From positions 2,945,501 through 3,009,500 of the forward strand of contig NZ_CP106679.1 in assembly GCF_025502585.1 (NCBI RefSeq): a stretch of DNA of 64,000 nt, given 5' to 3'. Numbering within the stretch: position 1 is the stretch's first letter; each line of letters starts with the position of its first letter. Below are positions 15,867-25,561 of the stretch, in pieces. A program made the position numbers and the translations under genes. The notes under the pieces were generated by a model. The model did no database searches. It was given only the letters and a program-made list of their open reading frames with translations, and was not told where the DNA came from. The stretch is from Reichenbachiella agarivorans. GTDB taxonomy: Bacteria > Bacteroidota > Bacteroidia > Cytophagales > Cyclobacteriaceae.

Positions 15867-18491
15867 ATGGTTAGGTTTTGGAATTCGCTGGTCGTCAGGT
15901 TTGGCTTACTTTTTACTTTTTTAGTGATCTCATGTGTGTTGATCTCTGGGTATTTGGTATTTGATCAAGCCGCTGCGATGATCTTGAATCACAGCAAAGA
16001 GCGGATTCAAAACGATGCTCAGCTGGTACAGCGGTCATTCTACAGGTTGCTCGATGAGGTGAGTTATGACATAGCTGTCTGGACCAATAATCCTACGGTA
16101 GAGAATTACATCAATGATCCGTCCCTCTACCATGCCGAGCAAACCGAGAAGCTCGCCAGTGTGATTCTGAAAAATAAACCTGCCTACTTTCAGCTAAGGA
16201 TTTTGGAAGCAGGTACAGGTGAGGAGATCATTCGATTCGACAAGAAGTATGGCATGATCATCAAGACGCCAACTGATGCATTGCAAAACAAAGGAAATAC
16301 AGAATATTATCTCAATGCAGTTTCTAGTCCTGAGGAGTACTACTTCTCAGAGATCAATCTCAACGAAGAATATGGTAAAATAAGTATGCCACTGACACCC
16401 ACCCTTCGGGCTGTCGGAAAGATATACGACGGACAAAACATGGTACGGGCACTGTTGGTAATCAATGTGGATTTGACCTCTTTTTATCATGGATTGGAGC
16501 AAATGATCCGTTCTGATTCTCGATTGATTATCACGGACAGCAAAGGGGAGTATTTTTTTGGAGAACAGAAGAACAAATGTTTTGCTTCTCAATTGGGACA
16601 TGAGGCTTCATTTCCAAATGATTATCAGATTGATTGGCATGCGTTTGTTGCCCAACAACATGCTGTGGGTAGTATCAAAGGCACGGATGGGAAGGATTAC
16701 GTCGTACAGATGGATGAATTGATTTATTCTGAAAGTCAGCATCAGTTGTATCTATTTACGATGATGGAGCTAGATAGTCTTATGGCGGATGCTGAGTCAG
16801 TCAGGAATAGCTCCTTAAAAACAGTTTTTGTAGTTGGAGTCATAGCATTGTTTTTGGTATTTTTCTTTATCTGGATTTTGTCTCGGGGTATCAATCAAAT
16901 CACCCGAGCAGTGAGTGATCTGGATCATCACACCGAATCCAAAGTTGATTTGCCCATTGGAAGGAAGGATGAAGTCGGTCTGTTGGCAAGGTCGTTTTCC
17001 AACATGAGACAGCGCATTGACCACCAAGTGACTGAGTTGAAAACTGCATTGTTTAGCGAACAAAGAGCGATCAAGGAAAGAGATGAATTCTTGCAAAACA
17101 TGAGTCATGAGCTGAGAACACCGCTCAATGCCATCCTTGGCTTGACCCAATTGCTCAACAAGAACAAAAGAACCGCAGAACAACAGCCTATCATTGATTC
17201 CTTGTATCGCAGCACGATCAATCTGACTGGTTTGATGCATGACATATTGGATCAACAAAAATTGATGGAGGGTCGTGTGAAGCTAAAGCTAATACCGTCC
17301 AATCTCTATGATCTGCTCTATGATATCTATGCCAGTTATCAATATGAGGCGGTCAACAAGGGATTGACTTTTGACTTTGGAGTAGCTCAGGAATTGAAAC
17401 ATAAAACCCTCTTGATGGATCCATTGAGATTCAATCAAATTGTGATCAACTTGGTGGTAAATGCCATCAAATACACGAAAATAGGGACTGTGACATTGTC
17501 TGCCGAGCTGCGCGAAGATCATCTCATAGTGGATGTCCATGACACAGGGGAAGGTATCGAGGAGGAAAACCTGCAATACATCAAAGAGCGGTTTTACAGA
17601 GCGGTGGATGAGCGTGGAGTAAAGATTGATGGTTTTGGACTGGGATTGTCAATTGTGAAGCAATTGATAGAGCTGTTTGGAGGGAAGCTGACAGTAACCT
17701 CCGAACTCAAACAAGGGTCTAAGTTTAGTGTAATATTGCCAGTGACCGAAGTCTCACATGATAGTTTGAAATCCAGAGGAGTGGAGCAAACGCACTACCC
17801 AAAACTGTTGGGGCAGTATAGGGTTTTGCATGTAGAGGATGACCCTTCAGCACTTTTGCTAGTAAAGAGCACTTTGCAGTTGCCATTTGTGTCATTGATC
17901 CAAGTCAGCAGCATAGAGGCGGCTGTCAATATAAATCAAGAGTTGAAGCCTCATCTGATATTGACTGACTTGATGTTGGGCAGCGAACCCATGTCAGCAT
18001 CACAACGAACTGAGTGGATTGATGAGGCAGATGCACCAGTGATTGTACTATCAGCTTTTGATGCAGATGTCTCTCATGCTGAATCGGCCAATTACTTGCA
18101 AAAGCCATTTGACCTCAATCAATTGTTGGACTTGGTGATGGTAAAATTGGGAAGCCAAGAGTTTGATTTGCCATACATGAATGGAATCTACGCGCAATAT
18201 GACCATCGTCCCGACAAGATTGCCAACTATCTCAAAATCATGATTTCTGAGTTTAATACTTACATTCAGCGAATCGAAGAAGTAAAAATCAGTCAAGAAG
18301 AAAAGGAGTGGAAGGCCATTCTGCACAAATTGATTACTCATATCAATGCTATGAAGCTAGAAAAGTTGGCCGAGTCATTGCCAAATGGAGTCCATGATTT
18401 GGACGAGTCACAGTTGACGACCATTATCAACCAATTGCGTTTTTATTTGTGCTTTTTTCGCAACGAATTGCGAATCAATTCAATAGATTGA
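15867..18491 (+). CDS. Hybrid sensor histidine kinase with receiver and HPt-like domains
   Basis: An 874-aa inner-membrane sensor. A first membrane helix (about 10-30) and a second (about 315-340) flank a roughly 280-aa periplasmic sensor region, probably of Cache type. Then follow HAMP (about 340-395), a dimerisation domain with the phospho-acceptor in NMSHELRTPLNA (His414), and an ATPase domain with the N box (NLVVNAIKYT), G1 box (DTGEGI) and G2 box (GFGLGLS). A receiver domain has Asp701 (LILTDLML), and the helical C-terminus resembles HPt (possible His820 in LHKLI). The phosphorelay therefore seems complete but lacks a DNA-binding output. Its 3' end overlaps the convergent LytTR gene by 17 bases. 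The signal is unknown. Confidence 0.93.
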   Translation: MVRFWNSLVVRFGLLFTFLVISCVLISGYLVFDQAAAMILNHSKERIQNDAQLVQRSFYRLLDEVSYDIAVWTNNPTVENYINDPSLYHAEQTEKLASVILKNKPAYFQLRILEAGTGEEIIRFDKKYGMIIKTPTDALQNKGNTEYYLNAVSSPEEYYFSEINLNEEYGKISMPLTPTLRAVGKIYDGQNMVRALLVINVDLTSFYHGLEQMIRSDSRLIITDSKGEYFFGEQKNKCFASQLGHEASFPNDYQIDWHAFVAQQHAVGSIKGTDGKDYVVQMDELIYSESQHQLYLFTMMELDSLMADAESVRNSSLKTVFVVGVIALFLVFFFIWILSRGINQITRAVSDLDHHTESKVDLPIGRKDEVGLLARSFSNMRQRIDHQVTELKTALFSEQRAIKERDEFLQNMSHELRTPLNAILGLTQLLNKNKRTAEQQPIIDSLYRSTINLTGLMHDILDQQKLMEGRVKLKLIPSNLYDLLYDIYASYQYEAVNKGLTFDFGVAQELKHKTLLMDPLRFNQIVINLVVNAIKYTKIGTVTLSAELREDHLIVDVHDTGEGIEEENLQYIKERFYRAVDERGVKIDGFGLGLSIVKQLIELFGGKLTVTSELKQGSKFSVILPVTEVSHDSLKSRGVEQTHYPKLLGQYRVLHVEDDPSALLLVKSTLQLPFVSLIQVSSIEAAVNINQELKPHLILTDLMLGSEPMSASQRTEWIDEADAPVIVLSAFDADVSHAESANYLQKPFDLNQLLDLVMVKLGSQEFDLPYMNGIYAQYDHRPDKIANYLKIMISEFNTYIQRIEEVKISQEEKEWKAILHKLITHINAMKLEKLAESLPNGVHDLDESQLTTIINQLRFYLCFFRNELRINSID

Positions 18492-19155
18492 TTTTTTTCA
18501 TCAAATCATGCTCGTAGCTGCTGCTGATGGAGATTTCATGGTCTTGGATGCGGACATCTCCGTTGGCGATGCTCTCGACCTTGTCCACATTGACGATACA
18601 TGATCTATGTACACGTTGAAAGTGTGAGGGCAATTTTGTCTCCATCTCTTTCAAGGTCATCAGGGTCATAACTTTCTTTTTTTCAAAGATCAGCTCTGCA
18701 TAGTTGCCTGCTGATTTGATGTAGAGTACCTCATTCAAGTTTACTTTTACCAGACTATTTCCATCTTTGATGAATAGATGGTTTTCAGTTTTGAGGATAT
18801 TTGGTATTTCTTTTTTGACCTTGAGTACACCTTTGAAAAAACGTGTAAATTCGATGGGTTTGACTAGGAAATCCACAATTTGGTCATAGTTGTATGACTC
18901 ATGTCCAAAGTCTTTGTTGGCTGTAATCATGATTACAGGGGTATGGTTGTCAACGACTTGTAGGATGTCTTTGCCAGTAATGTCTGGCAGGTCATAGTCC
19001 AATAGAATCAAATCAAATGTACGCTGGTTGATGAGGTTAATTGCTTCGAAACCACTGTTGGATAGCGTGACATGCGAGATGAAGTCAACCTTGGAACAAA
19101 AATGCTCCAGCATATCACATATCAGAGGGTCATCATCTACAATCAAGCAACGCAT
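18475..19155 (-). CDS. LytTR-family response regulator
   Basis: A 226-aa regulator. It has an N-terminal receiver domain with acidic pocket DDDP (7-9), phospho-acceptor Asp53 (LILLDYDLPD) and conserved Lys in the FLVKPI segment. The C-terminal LytTR DNA-binding domain (about 125-220) has VLYIKSAGNYAEL and HFQRVHRSCIVNVDKV. It controls transcription when phosphorylated. It is convergent with, and overlaps, the hybrid kinase gene. No LytS-type kinase is adjacent on its own strand, so the hybrid kinase with its HPt-like tail is a plausible phosphodonor (inference). The neighbouring minus-strand secreted protein could be a target or simply a neighbour. Confidence 0.93.
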   Translation of the reverse strand: MRCLIVDDDPLICDMLEHFCSKVDFISHVTLSNSGFEAINLINQRTFDLILLDYDLPDITGKDILQVVDNHTPVIMITANKDFGHESYNYDQIVDFLVKPIEFTRFFKGVLKVKKEIPNILKTENHLFIKDGNSLVKVNLNEVLYIKSAGNYAELIFEKKKVMTLMTLKEMETKLPSHFQRVHRSCIVNVDKVESIANGDVRIQDHEISISSSYEHDLMKKINLLN

Positions 19156-19268
19156 AACTAGTGTTTTAGTGTCTAGGGAATAGGTTGTGGGACTTAGACC
19201 CTAGATTTAGAATTAATCAAAACAAGATAACTAAGAATCCTGAGTCTTGAACATTGAATCACGAACCT

Positions 19269-19796
19269 TTAATCTATAATATGGCTCTGAGGAGTTGTGG
19301 TAGCGGTAGCGTTGATGAATTCCATCCTGTCGTTGAATACAAAAGTAGAATCTGCCGTGATGGCTTGGTAGCTTGTTTGCCCAGATTTTAATTCCACTTT
19401 GGTCAGATAGTTGAGTTCTTGGTTTTTAGTTTTCTCCTGCATGGTCATGATGAGTTCCAATGGCGTGGAAATGAGCAATTCGTCAGAGTAAAACTTGTAT
19501 CGCCTCTCTTTGATCGTACCATCAGCTTCAAACATCAAAAACTCTAGTCCACCGAGAGCTTTGATATCTACTCCCTTGCGAAGGAACTCGACAGGATATA
19601 TGTTTTCATCACTGTGTTGATAGAAATTGAAGAGGATAAATTCCAAGTTCATTTTTTCAATCTCATGATTGAGCGATTGCATGATGTCTGGCGTAAGGTC
19701 TTCGTAGTTGATTTGATTCCAACTTTCTGGCACTTGGCTATAAGATACAAGCGACCCCAAGCAGCAGGCTGCAAAAAGCAGAGCAATTTTTTTCAT
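19269..19796 (-). CDS. Hypothetical secreted protein
   Basis: A 175-aa protein with a signal peptide (MKKIALLFAACCLGSLVSYSQ). The mature part alternates strands and charged loops, with no family that I recognise. It is upstream of, and in the same direction as, the LytTR regulator gene, separated by 113 bases. Its C-terminus is rich in Thr (ATATTTPQ). No membrane anchor other than the signal is seen. Confidence 0.7.
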   Translation of the reverse strand: MKKIALLFAACCLGSLVSYSQVPESWNQINYEDLTPDIMQSLNHEIEKMNLEFILFNFYQHSDENIYPVEFLRKGVDIKALGGLEFLMFEADGTIKERRYKFYSDELLISTPLELIMTMQEKTKNQELNYLTKVELKSGQTSYQAITADSTFVFNDRMEFINATATTTPQSHIID

Positions 19797-20140
19797 CAGT
19801 AGTAACTATTAGTCTATGGTTAATAATGCTTCGCTTGCCCAAGCGAAATGATAGCTGATGATATGGGTAACAGGCTTTTCCAACTGTCCAATAAGCAATC
19901 AAAGATTTGCTCAATAAAGCTTGTATGACTGTATAAATTGGATAGCTGAGTAGGTGGGATTTTCAAATATAGTGAACCCTTTTTGAATTTGAAAGAGATA
20001 ATGGGAAACGGCACAAATAATTGCCCTAGCTAAAAACAACATATGGTAATAGGTGCTTTTTGAATGTGTTTTTTTGATTTATTCCTAGTAGATTTAGCCG
20101 TTGTAATGTAATCAACTAATCTAACCGTAATATTGTAGTA
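19797..20140. other. Divergent intergenic region
   Basis: Lies between the minus-strand secreted protein and the plus-strand antiporter, so it should hold both promoters. It is AT-rich with T runs near 20070. No credible gene, hairpin or repeat is seen. Confidence 0.4.
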
Positions 20141-21109
20141 ATGATATATGTATTGTTTTTGCTTGGGTTTGTGTTACTCATTAAAGGTGCAGATGTTTTA
20201 GTAGAAGGAGCCTCCTCTGTTGCCAAGAGATACAATATCCCTGAGTTGGTCATTGGATTGACGATTGTTTCATTTGGGACGAGTATGCCTGAGTTGATCG
20301 TCAATTTGCTGGCAAGTTTTGATGGTAGTTCGGAGCTGGCTATCGGCAATGTCTTTGGTAGCAACATTGCCAATGTCCTGTTGATTTTGGGGGTGTCCGC
20401 GATTATCAGACCCCTTCCGATCCAAAAGAGCATTTATTTTACCGAAATCCCGATTTCGTTGGTGGCTACCTTTATGGTAGGATTCTTGGCCAATGCTGAT
20501 TTATTTGTAGATGTGAAAGGCCTGTCATTGAGCAGAATTGATGGCGCAATTTTACTGTTCTTTTTTGGTATGTTTATGGCCTATATTTTCGTCATTTCTA
20601 GATCAAAGGACAATCCAGAGGGGTTGGTGGTTCAGGAGCCAGACATCGTCGTACTGCCCAAACGAAAATCCATTCTTTACGTGATTTTAGGGTCTTTTGC
20701 ATTGTTTTTAGGAGGCAAATGGGTAGTGGATGGTGCTATTGAAATAGCACTTCATTTTGGCTTGAGCGAAACATTTATTGGACTCACAGTAGTGGCCATC
20801 GGTACTTCACTTCCTGAGTTGGTTACCTCAGCAGTTGCAGCCAAAAAGGGTCAAGCAGACATGGCTGTTGGTAATGTAATAGGTTCAAACATCTTCAATT
20901 TACTTTGGATATTGGGAGTCAGTGCTATGCTCAGACCCTTGCCATTCGATGTGGCCAACAACAGTGATATTATGATGGTGATTCTGGCAAGTACCATGCT
21001 GATCCTAGCTGTCATAGTAGGGAAAAAGACAAGAGTAGATAGGTGGGAAGGAGTCGTTTTCTTGGTTGTGTACTTTGGTTACCTAACCTACTTGGTTATG
21101 AGGGGGTAA
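20141..21109 (+). CDS. Calcium/sodium antiporter, CaCA family (YrbG-like)
   Basis: A 322-aa inner-membrane exchanger with about ten helices in two inverted halves. Each half has the alpha-repeat motif of the family: GLTIVSFGTSMPELIVN then GNVFGSNIANVLLILG in the first, and GLTVVAIGTSLPELVTS then GNVIGSNIFNLLWILG in the second. The acidic ion-binding Glu of each PEL is present. Both repeats are intact and the length is typical. It exchanges Na+ or H+ for Ca2+ in relatives; the preferred ion here is not known. It is monocistronic. Confidence 0.94.
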   Translation: MIYVLFLLGFVLLIKGADVLVEGASSVAKRYNIPELVIGLTIVSFGTSMPELIVNLLASFDGSSELAIGNVFGSNIANVLLILGVSAIIRPLPIQKSIYFTEIPISLVATFMVGFLANADLFVDVKGLSLSRIDGAILLFFFGMFMAYIFVISRSKDNPEGLVVQEPDIVVLPKRKSILYVILGSFALFLGGKWVVDGAIEIALHFGLSETFIGLTVVAIGTSLPELVTSAVAAKKGQADMAVGNVIGSNIFNLLWILGVSAMLRPLPFDVANNSDIMMVILASTMLILAVIVGKKTRVDRWEGVVFLVVYFGYLTYLVMRG

Positions 21110-21477
21110 GAGTGTAGAACAGTAATTAGAATAGGACACAAACTCTTTTGACGGGTACCTGGTTAATTGAATGCTTTTTAGTAGGAGGCTATTTGTAATG
21201 CTTGTATTGTAAAAAATCACGCTAGTCAATCGTCTGCACTTTATTAGTAGGTTTGCCATATTTTATGGAGTACATCATCCCTCATACAAAAGTTTTTTAG
21301 TCTAATTATTAGGCAAAACCCACCTTGTTTATGTTTATGTCGGCTTTCAAAAGCTTGATTGGGTTTGCTGATAATGAGTTTTCACTTGGAAGCAAACAGG
21401 TAGTTACCAACTATTTTTGACCATTAAGCCTTTGTTGTTATTTTACAGTCCCAAACAACATTCATAACCAATAAGAG
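21110..21477. other. Non-coding gap
   Basis: An AT-rich stretch with no gene, stable hairpin or repeat that I can support. The last 40 bases lead into the next gene, whose ATG at 21478 follows an AAGAG ribosome-binding sequence. Confidence 0.4.
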
Positions 21478-21963
21478 ATGACCAAAAGTGAATATGAAAT
21501 TGCACCGGAAAATCATGCCATATATCAAAAGGGGATAGAGATTTATGATTTGGTGAGTCGTGTATGTGCGATGCTGCCCACAGACAATGTAACCCTTCAA
21601 GAAGTGCGTACCATGATGCTTTCGGATGCATTGCAGCTCTCGTCAAAGGTGGAGGCCGCTCAAGGTGCTGAACTCTATGACTTAAAAATGGAAGCAGCTA
21701 CGATGATTCGCAAATCAGCAAAGGATTTGCTTGTACAAAATCATGCTTTGACTTACCATGGATTCAAAGATGCACAATACTTTGACCTAATTCGCGATGG
21801 CGTAGAGGAGTATAGGCTGTTGTTCATCGAATGGGTCAGAGGTTTTGACAAGAGCAATTACATAACAGATCGCTGGGGTTTATTCAACCCTCCTGGTGTA
21901 GACCCCAATGATCAGATACATGAAGAGAGCATCAGTTTTGATGCTGAGGATTATTTGAAATGA
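21478..21963 (+). CDS. Hypothetical helical protein
   Basis: A 161-aa soluble protein, almost wholly alpha-helical up to about residue 125, in a pattern like a four-helix bundle (EVRTMMLSDALQLSSKVEAA, MEAATMIRKSAKDLLVQ). An acidic tail with aromatic residues follows (DRWGLFNPPGVDPND). The bundle resembles the 23S rRNA-intervening-sequence or similar four-helix families in outline only, so no name is justified. It is convergent with cysM, ending 51 bases from it. Confidence 0.65.
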   Translation: MTKSEYEIAPENHAIYQKGIEIYDLVSRVCAMLPTDNVTLQEVRTMMLSDALQLSSKVEAAQGAELYDLKMEAATMIRKSAKDLLVQNHALTYHGFKDAQYFDLIRDGVEEYRLLFIEWVRGFDKSNYITDRWGLFNPPGVDPNDQIHEESISFDAEDYLK

Positions 21964-22014
21964 AGAGGTTAACTTTTAAATAAGTAATCAAATGCACCGA
22001 GTTTCATGATTTGA

Positions 22015-22908
22015 TCAATCTGAAAACAATCCCGAACTCAAATATCTGTCCCCTCTGTCACAAATGATCGATACTATGGTAGCTGGCTCTGTCAAGGTTT
22101 TGGCTAGTTCTACTGCTGCGTGCATGGCACCACCGCTACTCATACCTGCGAGTATTCCTGTTTCTTTAGCCAGACGTTTGGTCATGGCTACCGCTTGATC
22201 TCTGCTCACATAGAGGATGCTGTCAACCCGGGCATCATCGTAGATCTCAGGTAAGAATTCTGGTGACCACTTTCTGATTCCTGGGATGTTGTCACCTTCT
22301 TGAGGTTGCACACCGATAATTTGGATTTGGGCATTCTTCTCTTTGAGATACATGGAGTTGCCCATGATCGTACCCGTGGTGCCCATGCTAGAGACGAAGT
22401 GGGTGATTTTTCCTTTGGTATCATTCCATATCTCAGGACCAGTCGTGTTGTAGTGCGCACGGTAGTTGTCGTTGTTGGCAAATTGATTGAGCATGACATA
22501 CCCTTCTTTTTCGACCATTTCGTCCGCGATGGTTCTGGACAGTTCTATGGTTCCAGCCTCGGGCGTCAGGACTACCTTGGCTCCAAAGGCGGTCATGGTG
22601 TCTATGCGTTCTTGTGTCGAGTTCTCAGGCATGACGAGGGTGATGTCCATGTCAAATGATGCAGCTACCATGGCTAGTGCTATACCTGTATTGCCACTGG
22701 TCGCTTCGACCAATTTTGTATCCTTTTTAATCTCTCCTCTTTTGAGGGCTTCATTGATCATGAAGTAGGCAGGTCTGTCTTTGACACTGCCGCCAGGGTT
22801 GTTGCCCTCTAGTTTGCCGTAGATCTCTACATGATCTGGAATCTCCGGTAAAAAGACTCTGACGAGTGGTGTGTTGCCAATTAATTCACTGATATTTTGA
22901 GCTGACAT
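22015..22908 (-). CDS. cysM: Cysteine synthase B (O-acetylserine sulfhydrylase)
   Basis: Makes cysteine from O-acetylserine and sulfide (or thiosulfate) with pyridoxal phosphate. The 297-aa length fits CysM. The PLP lysine is in GGSVKDRPA (Lys43), the substrate loop TSGNTG follows near residue 70, and a glycine-rich phosphate loop (SSMGTTGTI) lies near 170. The GVQPQEGDNIPGIRKW segment is characteristic of the CysM rather than the CysK branch. It lies 38 bases downstream of the serine acetyltransferase gene, forming a two-gene cysteine operon. No cysteine or Met riboswitch was seen upstream. Confidence 0.95.
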   Translation of the reverse strand: MSAQNISELIGNTPLVRVFLPEIPDHVEIYGKLEGNNPGGSVKDRPAYFMINEALKRGEIKKDTKLVEATSGNTGIALAMVAASFDMDITLVMPENSTQERIDTMTAFGAKVVLTPEAGTIELSRTIADEMVEKEGYVMLNQFANNDNYRAHYNTTGPEIWNDTKGKITHFVSSMGTTGTIMGNSMYLKEKNAQIQIIGVQPQEGDNIPGIRKWSPEFLPEIYDDARVDSILYVSRDQAVAMTKRLAKETGILAGMSSGGAMHAAVELAKTLTEPATIVSIICDRGDRYLSSGLFSD

Positions 22909-22946
22909 ATTTTTAATCTTTTAGAATAGGAAGGTTGATTCCTGAA

Positions 22947-23759
22947 TTAAACTGAGGCTTTGATCAATTGTGAGTCATGTGCATAGTACACGCGGCTGTT
23001 GGGTGCTACACTTTCGGTCAACCAGACATTGCCGCCTATGATGCTGTTGGCACCAATGACGGTACGCCCACCGAGGATGGTTGCTCCTGCATAGATGACC
23101 ACATTGTCACCGATCGTTGGGTGTCTTTTGGTGAGTGCCATTTCTTTGCGTACACTCATCGCACCCAGCGTGACACCTTGATATACCTTGACATTGCTAC
23201 CGATGATACAAGTCTCGCCTACCACTACACCTGTACCATGATCGATACAAAATTTTCGTCCAATCTTAGCTTTTGGATGGATATCAATAGATGTGCGTAC
23301 ATGAGCATACTCCGTAAAGATCCTGGGGAGGTAGGGAATGTCCAATCCCAACATGACATGTGCAATCCGATAGATGGCAATAGCAAAAAATCCAGGGTAG
23401 GTGCGGATCACCTCCTTGCGATCGATGGCTGCTGGATCACCACTCAGGATCGCATCTGCGTCCTCTATGCAGAGGTCGTAGATGTTTTCGAGTTCTGAAA
23501 AAAACAACTGACACGAACTAAGGGCAAAGCTCTTTTCACAAGCCTCTGTTTTCAGTAACAAATCTTCAAACAATTGTTGAATGGCTGCAAACTCTTCTTG
23601 GATTTCTGACTCTGTCTTGAACCTAATGTTGTTGAGTTCAGGAAAGAGGAACTGAAGCAGCCTGACAATGAACTGGTCAATTTCCTTTTCGCCAGGAAGT
23701 GCCTTGGGTACATTGTGTGCTTTGTGAATTTTATCAAAAAACGATTTTTTCATATTCAA
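22947..23759 (-). CDS. cysE: Serine O-acetyltransferase
   Basis: Acetylates serine from acetyl-CoA, the committed step before CysM. A 270-aa protein with a helical N-terminal domain (about 1-140) and a C-terminal left-handed beta-helix of hexapeptide repeats (VKVYQGVTLG, NVVIYAGATILGG, NSIIGGNVWLTESV). The catalytic segment IDHGTGVVVGET is present. The N-terminal domain is longer and diverged from the E. coli type, as in many Bacteroidota. Translation probably starts at the first ATG (23759); another ATG two codons on is equally possible. It is the first gene of the cysE-cysM pair. Confidence 0.94.
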   Translation of the reverse strand: MNMKKSFFDKIHKAHNVPKALPGEKEIDQFIVRLLQFLFPELNNIRFKTESEIQEEFAAIQQLFEDLLLKTEACEKSFALSSCQLFFSELENIYDLCIEDADAILSGDPAAIDRKEVIRTYPGFFAIAIYRIAHVMLGLDIPYLPRIFTEYAHVRTSIDIHPKAKIGRKFCIDHGTGVVVGETCIIGSNVKVYQGVTLGAMSVRKEMALTKRHPTIGDNVVIYAGATILGGRTVIGANSIIGGNVWLTESVAPNSRVYYAHDSQLIKASV

Positions 23760-23867
23760 ATAGGTGTCAAACCTTGCAACGGAATCGTAAAACTAGTGTT
23801 TCGGATGGGAATAAAAATGCAATCAAATACTCTTTTTATTTTGTGCAGACAATAAACTTACACGCGA

Positions 23868-24956
23868 TCAATGCAACATCTGTATCACAGCCCGAGTTCC
23901 GTTGACTTTCCAGTCGATTTCTTGACTGTCTAGCGTGATGCATTGTACCTCTGTCAATCCAGTTTGTATGTCTGATTTGAGGGTACGGATGCAGTAGGTT
24001 GGGTGCTTCAGGTATTTGATCAAGGAAGCAGATGGCTGTGTAGAAGGGATGATCCGGTCTTCAAAGAACCTACGGTAATTGGCGTCTCCTTTGGATAGCA
24101 GCAGTGAGTGTGGGGTGATTAGGTCTACAGGGAGCTGACTGAAATGCTGAGGACTGGTCCAAAATGGATTTGCCTGTACAATGATTTGCTCTTGCTCTAT
24201 CTTGTTAGTTATAGCATCAGCAAAGTCTTTTGCTCCATGTGCTGCTAGGAGGGAGAGTAGGTTATCTATGTCTGATTGTATCACATCAGAGACAAAAATA
24301 GGTGCTGACTTAATATGCAGTTTGATTTGATGTCCATAGCGATCCACCAAATGATTAACTAGCATCAAGTCGCTGAACAGTTCCATTCCTGCATTGTCTA
24401 AGATCATATCGACATGTGTAGCGCACTCAAAATCATGAAGGAGCTGTGGACGATCATCGAGCAGTAGTTGGATACTCAACTCCTCGGCACTCTTCAATTG
24501 ACTCAGATCTGATTTGTTGCCATGCAGACTACCGAGTACAAAATCAGGTGTGTCCCAATCCTTTGATTCCAGTAGGATGGTATCAAAGGTGGCTTGGTTC
24601 TTTTCTAAGTCTTGGGACTTGATTGTTGAAAATGGGTCTGTCCCTACTCTGTCATAATCAGTCAAATGAAGGATGTAGGCAAATAGATAAACTTCCGCAT
24701 CGAAGAATGGCAAGTCATTCAAGTTTTTCTCTTCATAATCCGCATAAAACACTTCCCAAAGAGGGTCATTCTCATGAATCCGCTTGACAACCAAAGTGTC
24801 AAGCTGAGACTTTAAATTGTGGAGTCGAGCCCTAATCTCTTGGTTGTACAAGTTGCTGTTGATTACCTCATCGAGAATCTTGGGGTACCGCACACGAAAG
24901 GTCATTCCTGAAAAGGCAAGCGGATCAATGGGAATCTTTGGGTAGTGGCTCAACAT
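23868..24956 (-). CDS. DUF89 damage-control phosphatase family protein
   Basis: A 362-aa protein of the DUF89/ARMT1-type family, metal-dependent phosphatases that act on phosphorylated or damaged metabolites. The N-terminal region MTFRVRYPKILDEVI and the central motif VDMILDNAGMELFSDL, whose Asp, Asn and Glu form the metal and phosphate site, are clear. The following HIKSAPIFVSDV segment supplies the conserved Lys. The substrate is unknown for this branch; sugar phosphates are common substrates in relatives. It stands upstream of cysE in the same direction, separated by 108 bases, and is probably a separate unit. Confidence 0.85.
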   Translation of the reverse strand: MLSHYPKIPIDPLAFSGMTFRVRYPKILDEVINSNLYNQEIRARLHNLKSQLDTLVVKRIHENDPLWEVFYADYEEKNLNDLPFFDAEVYLFAYILHLTDYDRVGTDPFSTIKSQDLEKNQATFDTILLESKDWDTPDFVLGSLHGNKSDLSQLKSAEELSIQLLLDDRPQLLHDFECATHVDMILDNAGMELFSDLMLVNHLVDRYGHQIKLHIKSAPIFVSDVIQSDIDNLLSLLAAHGAKDFADAITNKIEQEQIIVQANPFWTSPQHFSQLPVDLITPHSLLLSKGDANYRRFFEDRIIPSTQPSASLIKYLKHPTYCIRTLKSDIQTGLTEVQCITLDSQEIDWKVNGTRAVIQMLH

Positions 24957-25050
24957 ACGTCAAAGGTAAAGAGTATTGGGATGAATTTGGTTAATTGCAG
25001 TGCTTTCCGAGCCTTTGAGTTTACTTGTTACATGTATTAGGATAGGGACA

Positions 25051-25087
25051 AAAAAAGAAGAGGTTGCCAGCGGCAACCTCTTCTTTT
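25051..25087 (-). terminator. Terminator of the cold-shock gene
   Basis: A 16-bp perfect stem (25053-25068 with 25072-25087) has a 3-nt loop. On the minus strand it is followed by a U run (A tract 25051-25057 on plus). The A tract before the stem and the T run after it make the hairpin usable in both directions. Confidence 0.9.
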
Positions 25088-25114
25088 AACTTAGGATTAT
25101 TTAATTCCTTAGAC

Positions 25115-25561
25115 TTATATTTTCTTAACTCGAACGGCATTCATGCCTTTCATACCACGTTCTAATTCGAAACTTACTTTGTTGCCTTCTTGTATGTCGT
25201 CGATCAAGCCATTGACGTGTACGAAGTATTTCTCCTGAGTCAATTGTTCTTTGATGAAACCAAAGCCTTTAGAATCGTTGAAGAACTCGACAGTTCCTTT
25301 TTTGACCGCTTCTACTACTTCTTCTTCTCTTTTTGGTACACCGATCTCGATGTTCTTGGCGTTGATTTTCTTTTTCTTGGTTGGGTCTGGAGGAGTGTCG
25401 GTGAAGTTGCCATCTTCATCGATGTAAGTAATCATGCTTTCTAGATCACCACCTTGTGAGTTGTTCTTGCGTTCTTCTCTTTTCTGCTGCTTCTCTTCGC
25501 GCTTCTTGATACGTTTTTTCTCTTTTTCTTTCTTGTTATAAGTTTCTTGCGGTTTCGCCAT
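25115..25561 (-). CDS. Cold-shock domain protein with charged N-terminal extension
   Basis: A 148-aa protein. The last 65 residues are a cold-shock domain with both RNA-binding motifs: KGFGFI (RNP1) and KYFVHV (RNP2 variant). The first 80 residues are a Lys/Glu-rich, probably unstructured segment (KKEKEKKRIKKREEKQQKRE), a form common in Bacteroidota. The domain binds single-stranded RNA or DNA, and the basic tail may strengthen binding. It is monocistronic, with a strong terminator 28 bases after the stop and an independent promoter. Confidence 0.92.
   Translation of the reverse strand: MAKPQETYNKKEKEKKRIKKREEKQQKREERKNNSQGGDLESMITYIDEDGNFTDTPPDPTKKKKINAKNIEIGVPKREEEVVEAVKKGTVEFFNDSKGFGFIKEQLTQEKYFVHVNGLIDDIQEGNKVSFELERGMKGMNAVRVKKI

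Noticed and set aside
19820-20014. A 64-codon minus-strand frame in the divergent region
   Set aside because: No homology, no ribosome-binding site, and it lies in an AT-rich promoter region.
22909-23867. Riboswitch or cysteine attenuator in the cys region
   Set aside because: No stable leader hairpin or known riboswitch core was seen upstream of cysE or cysM.
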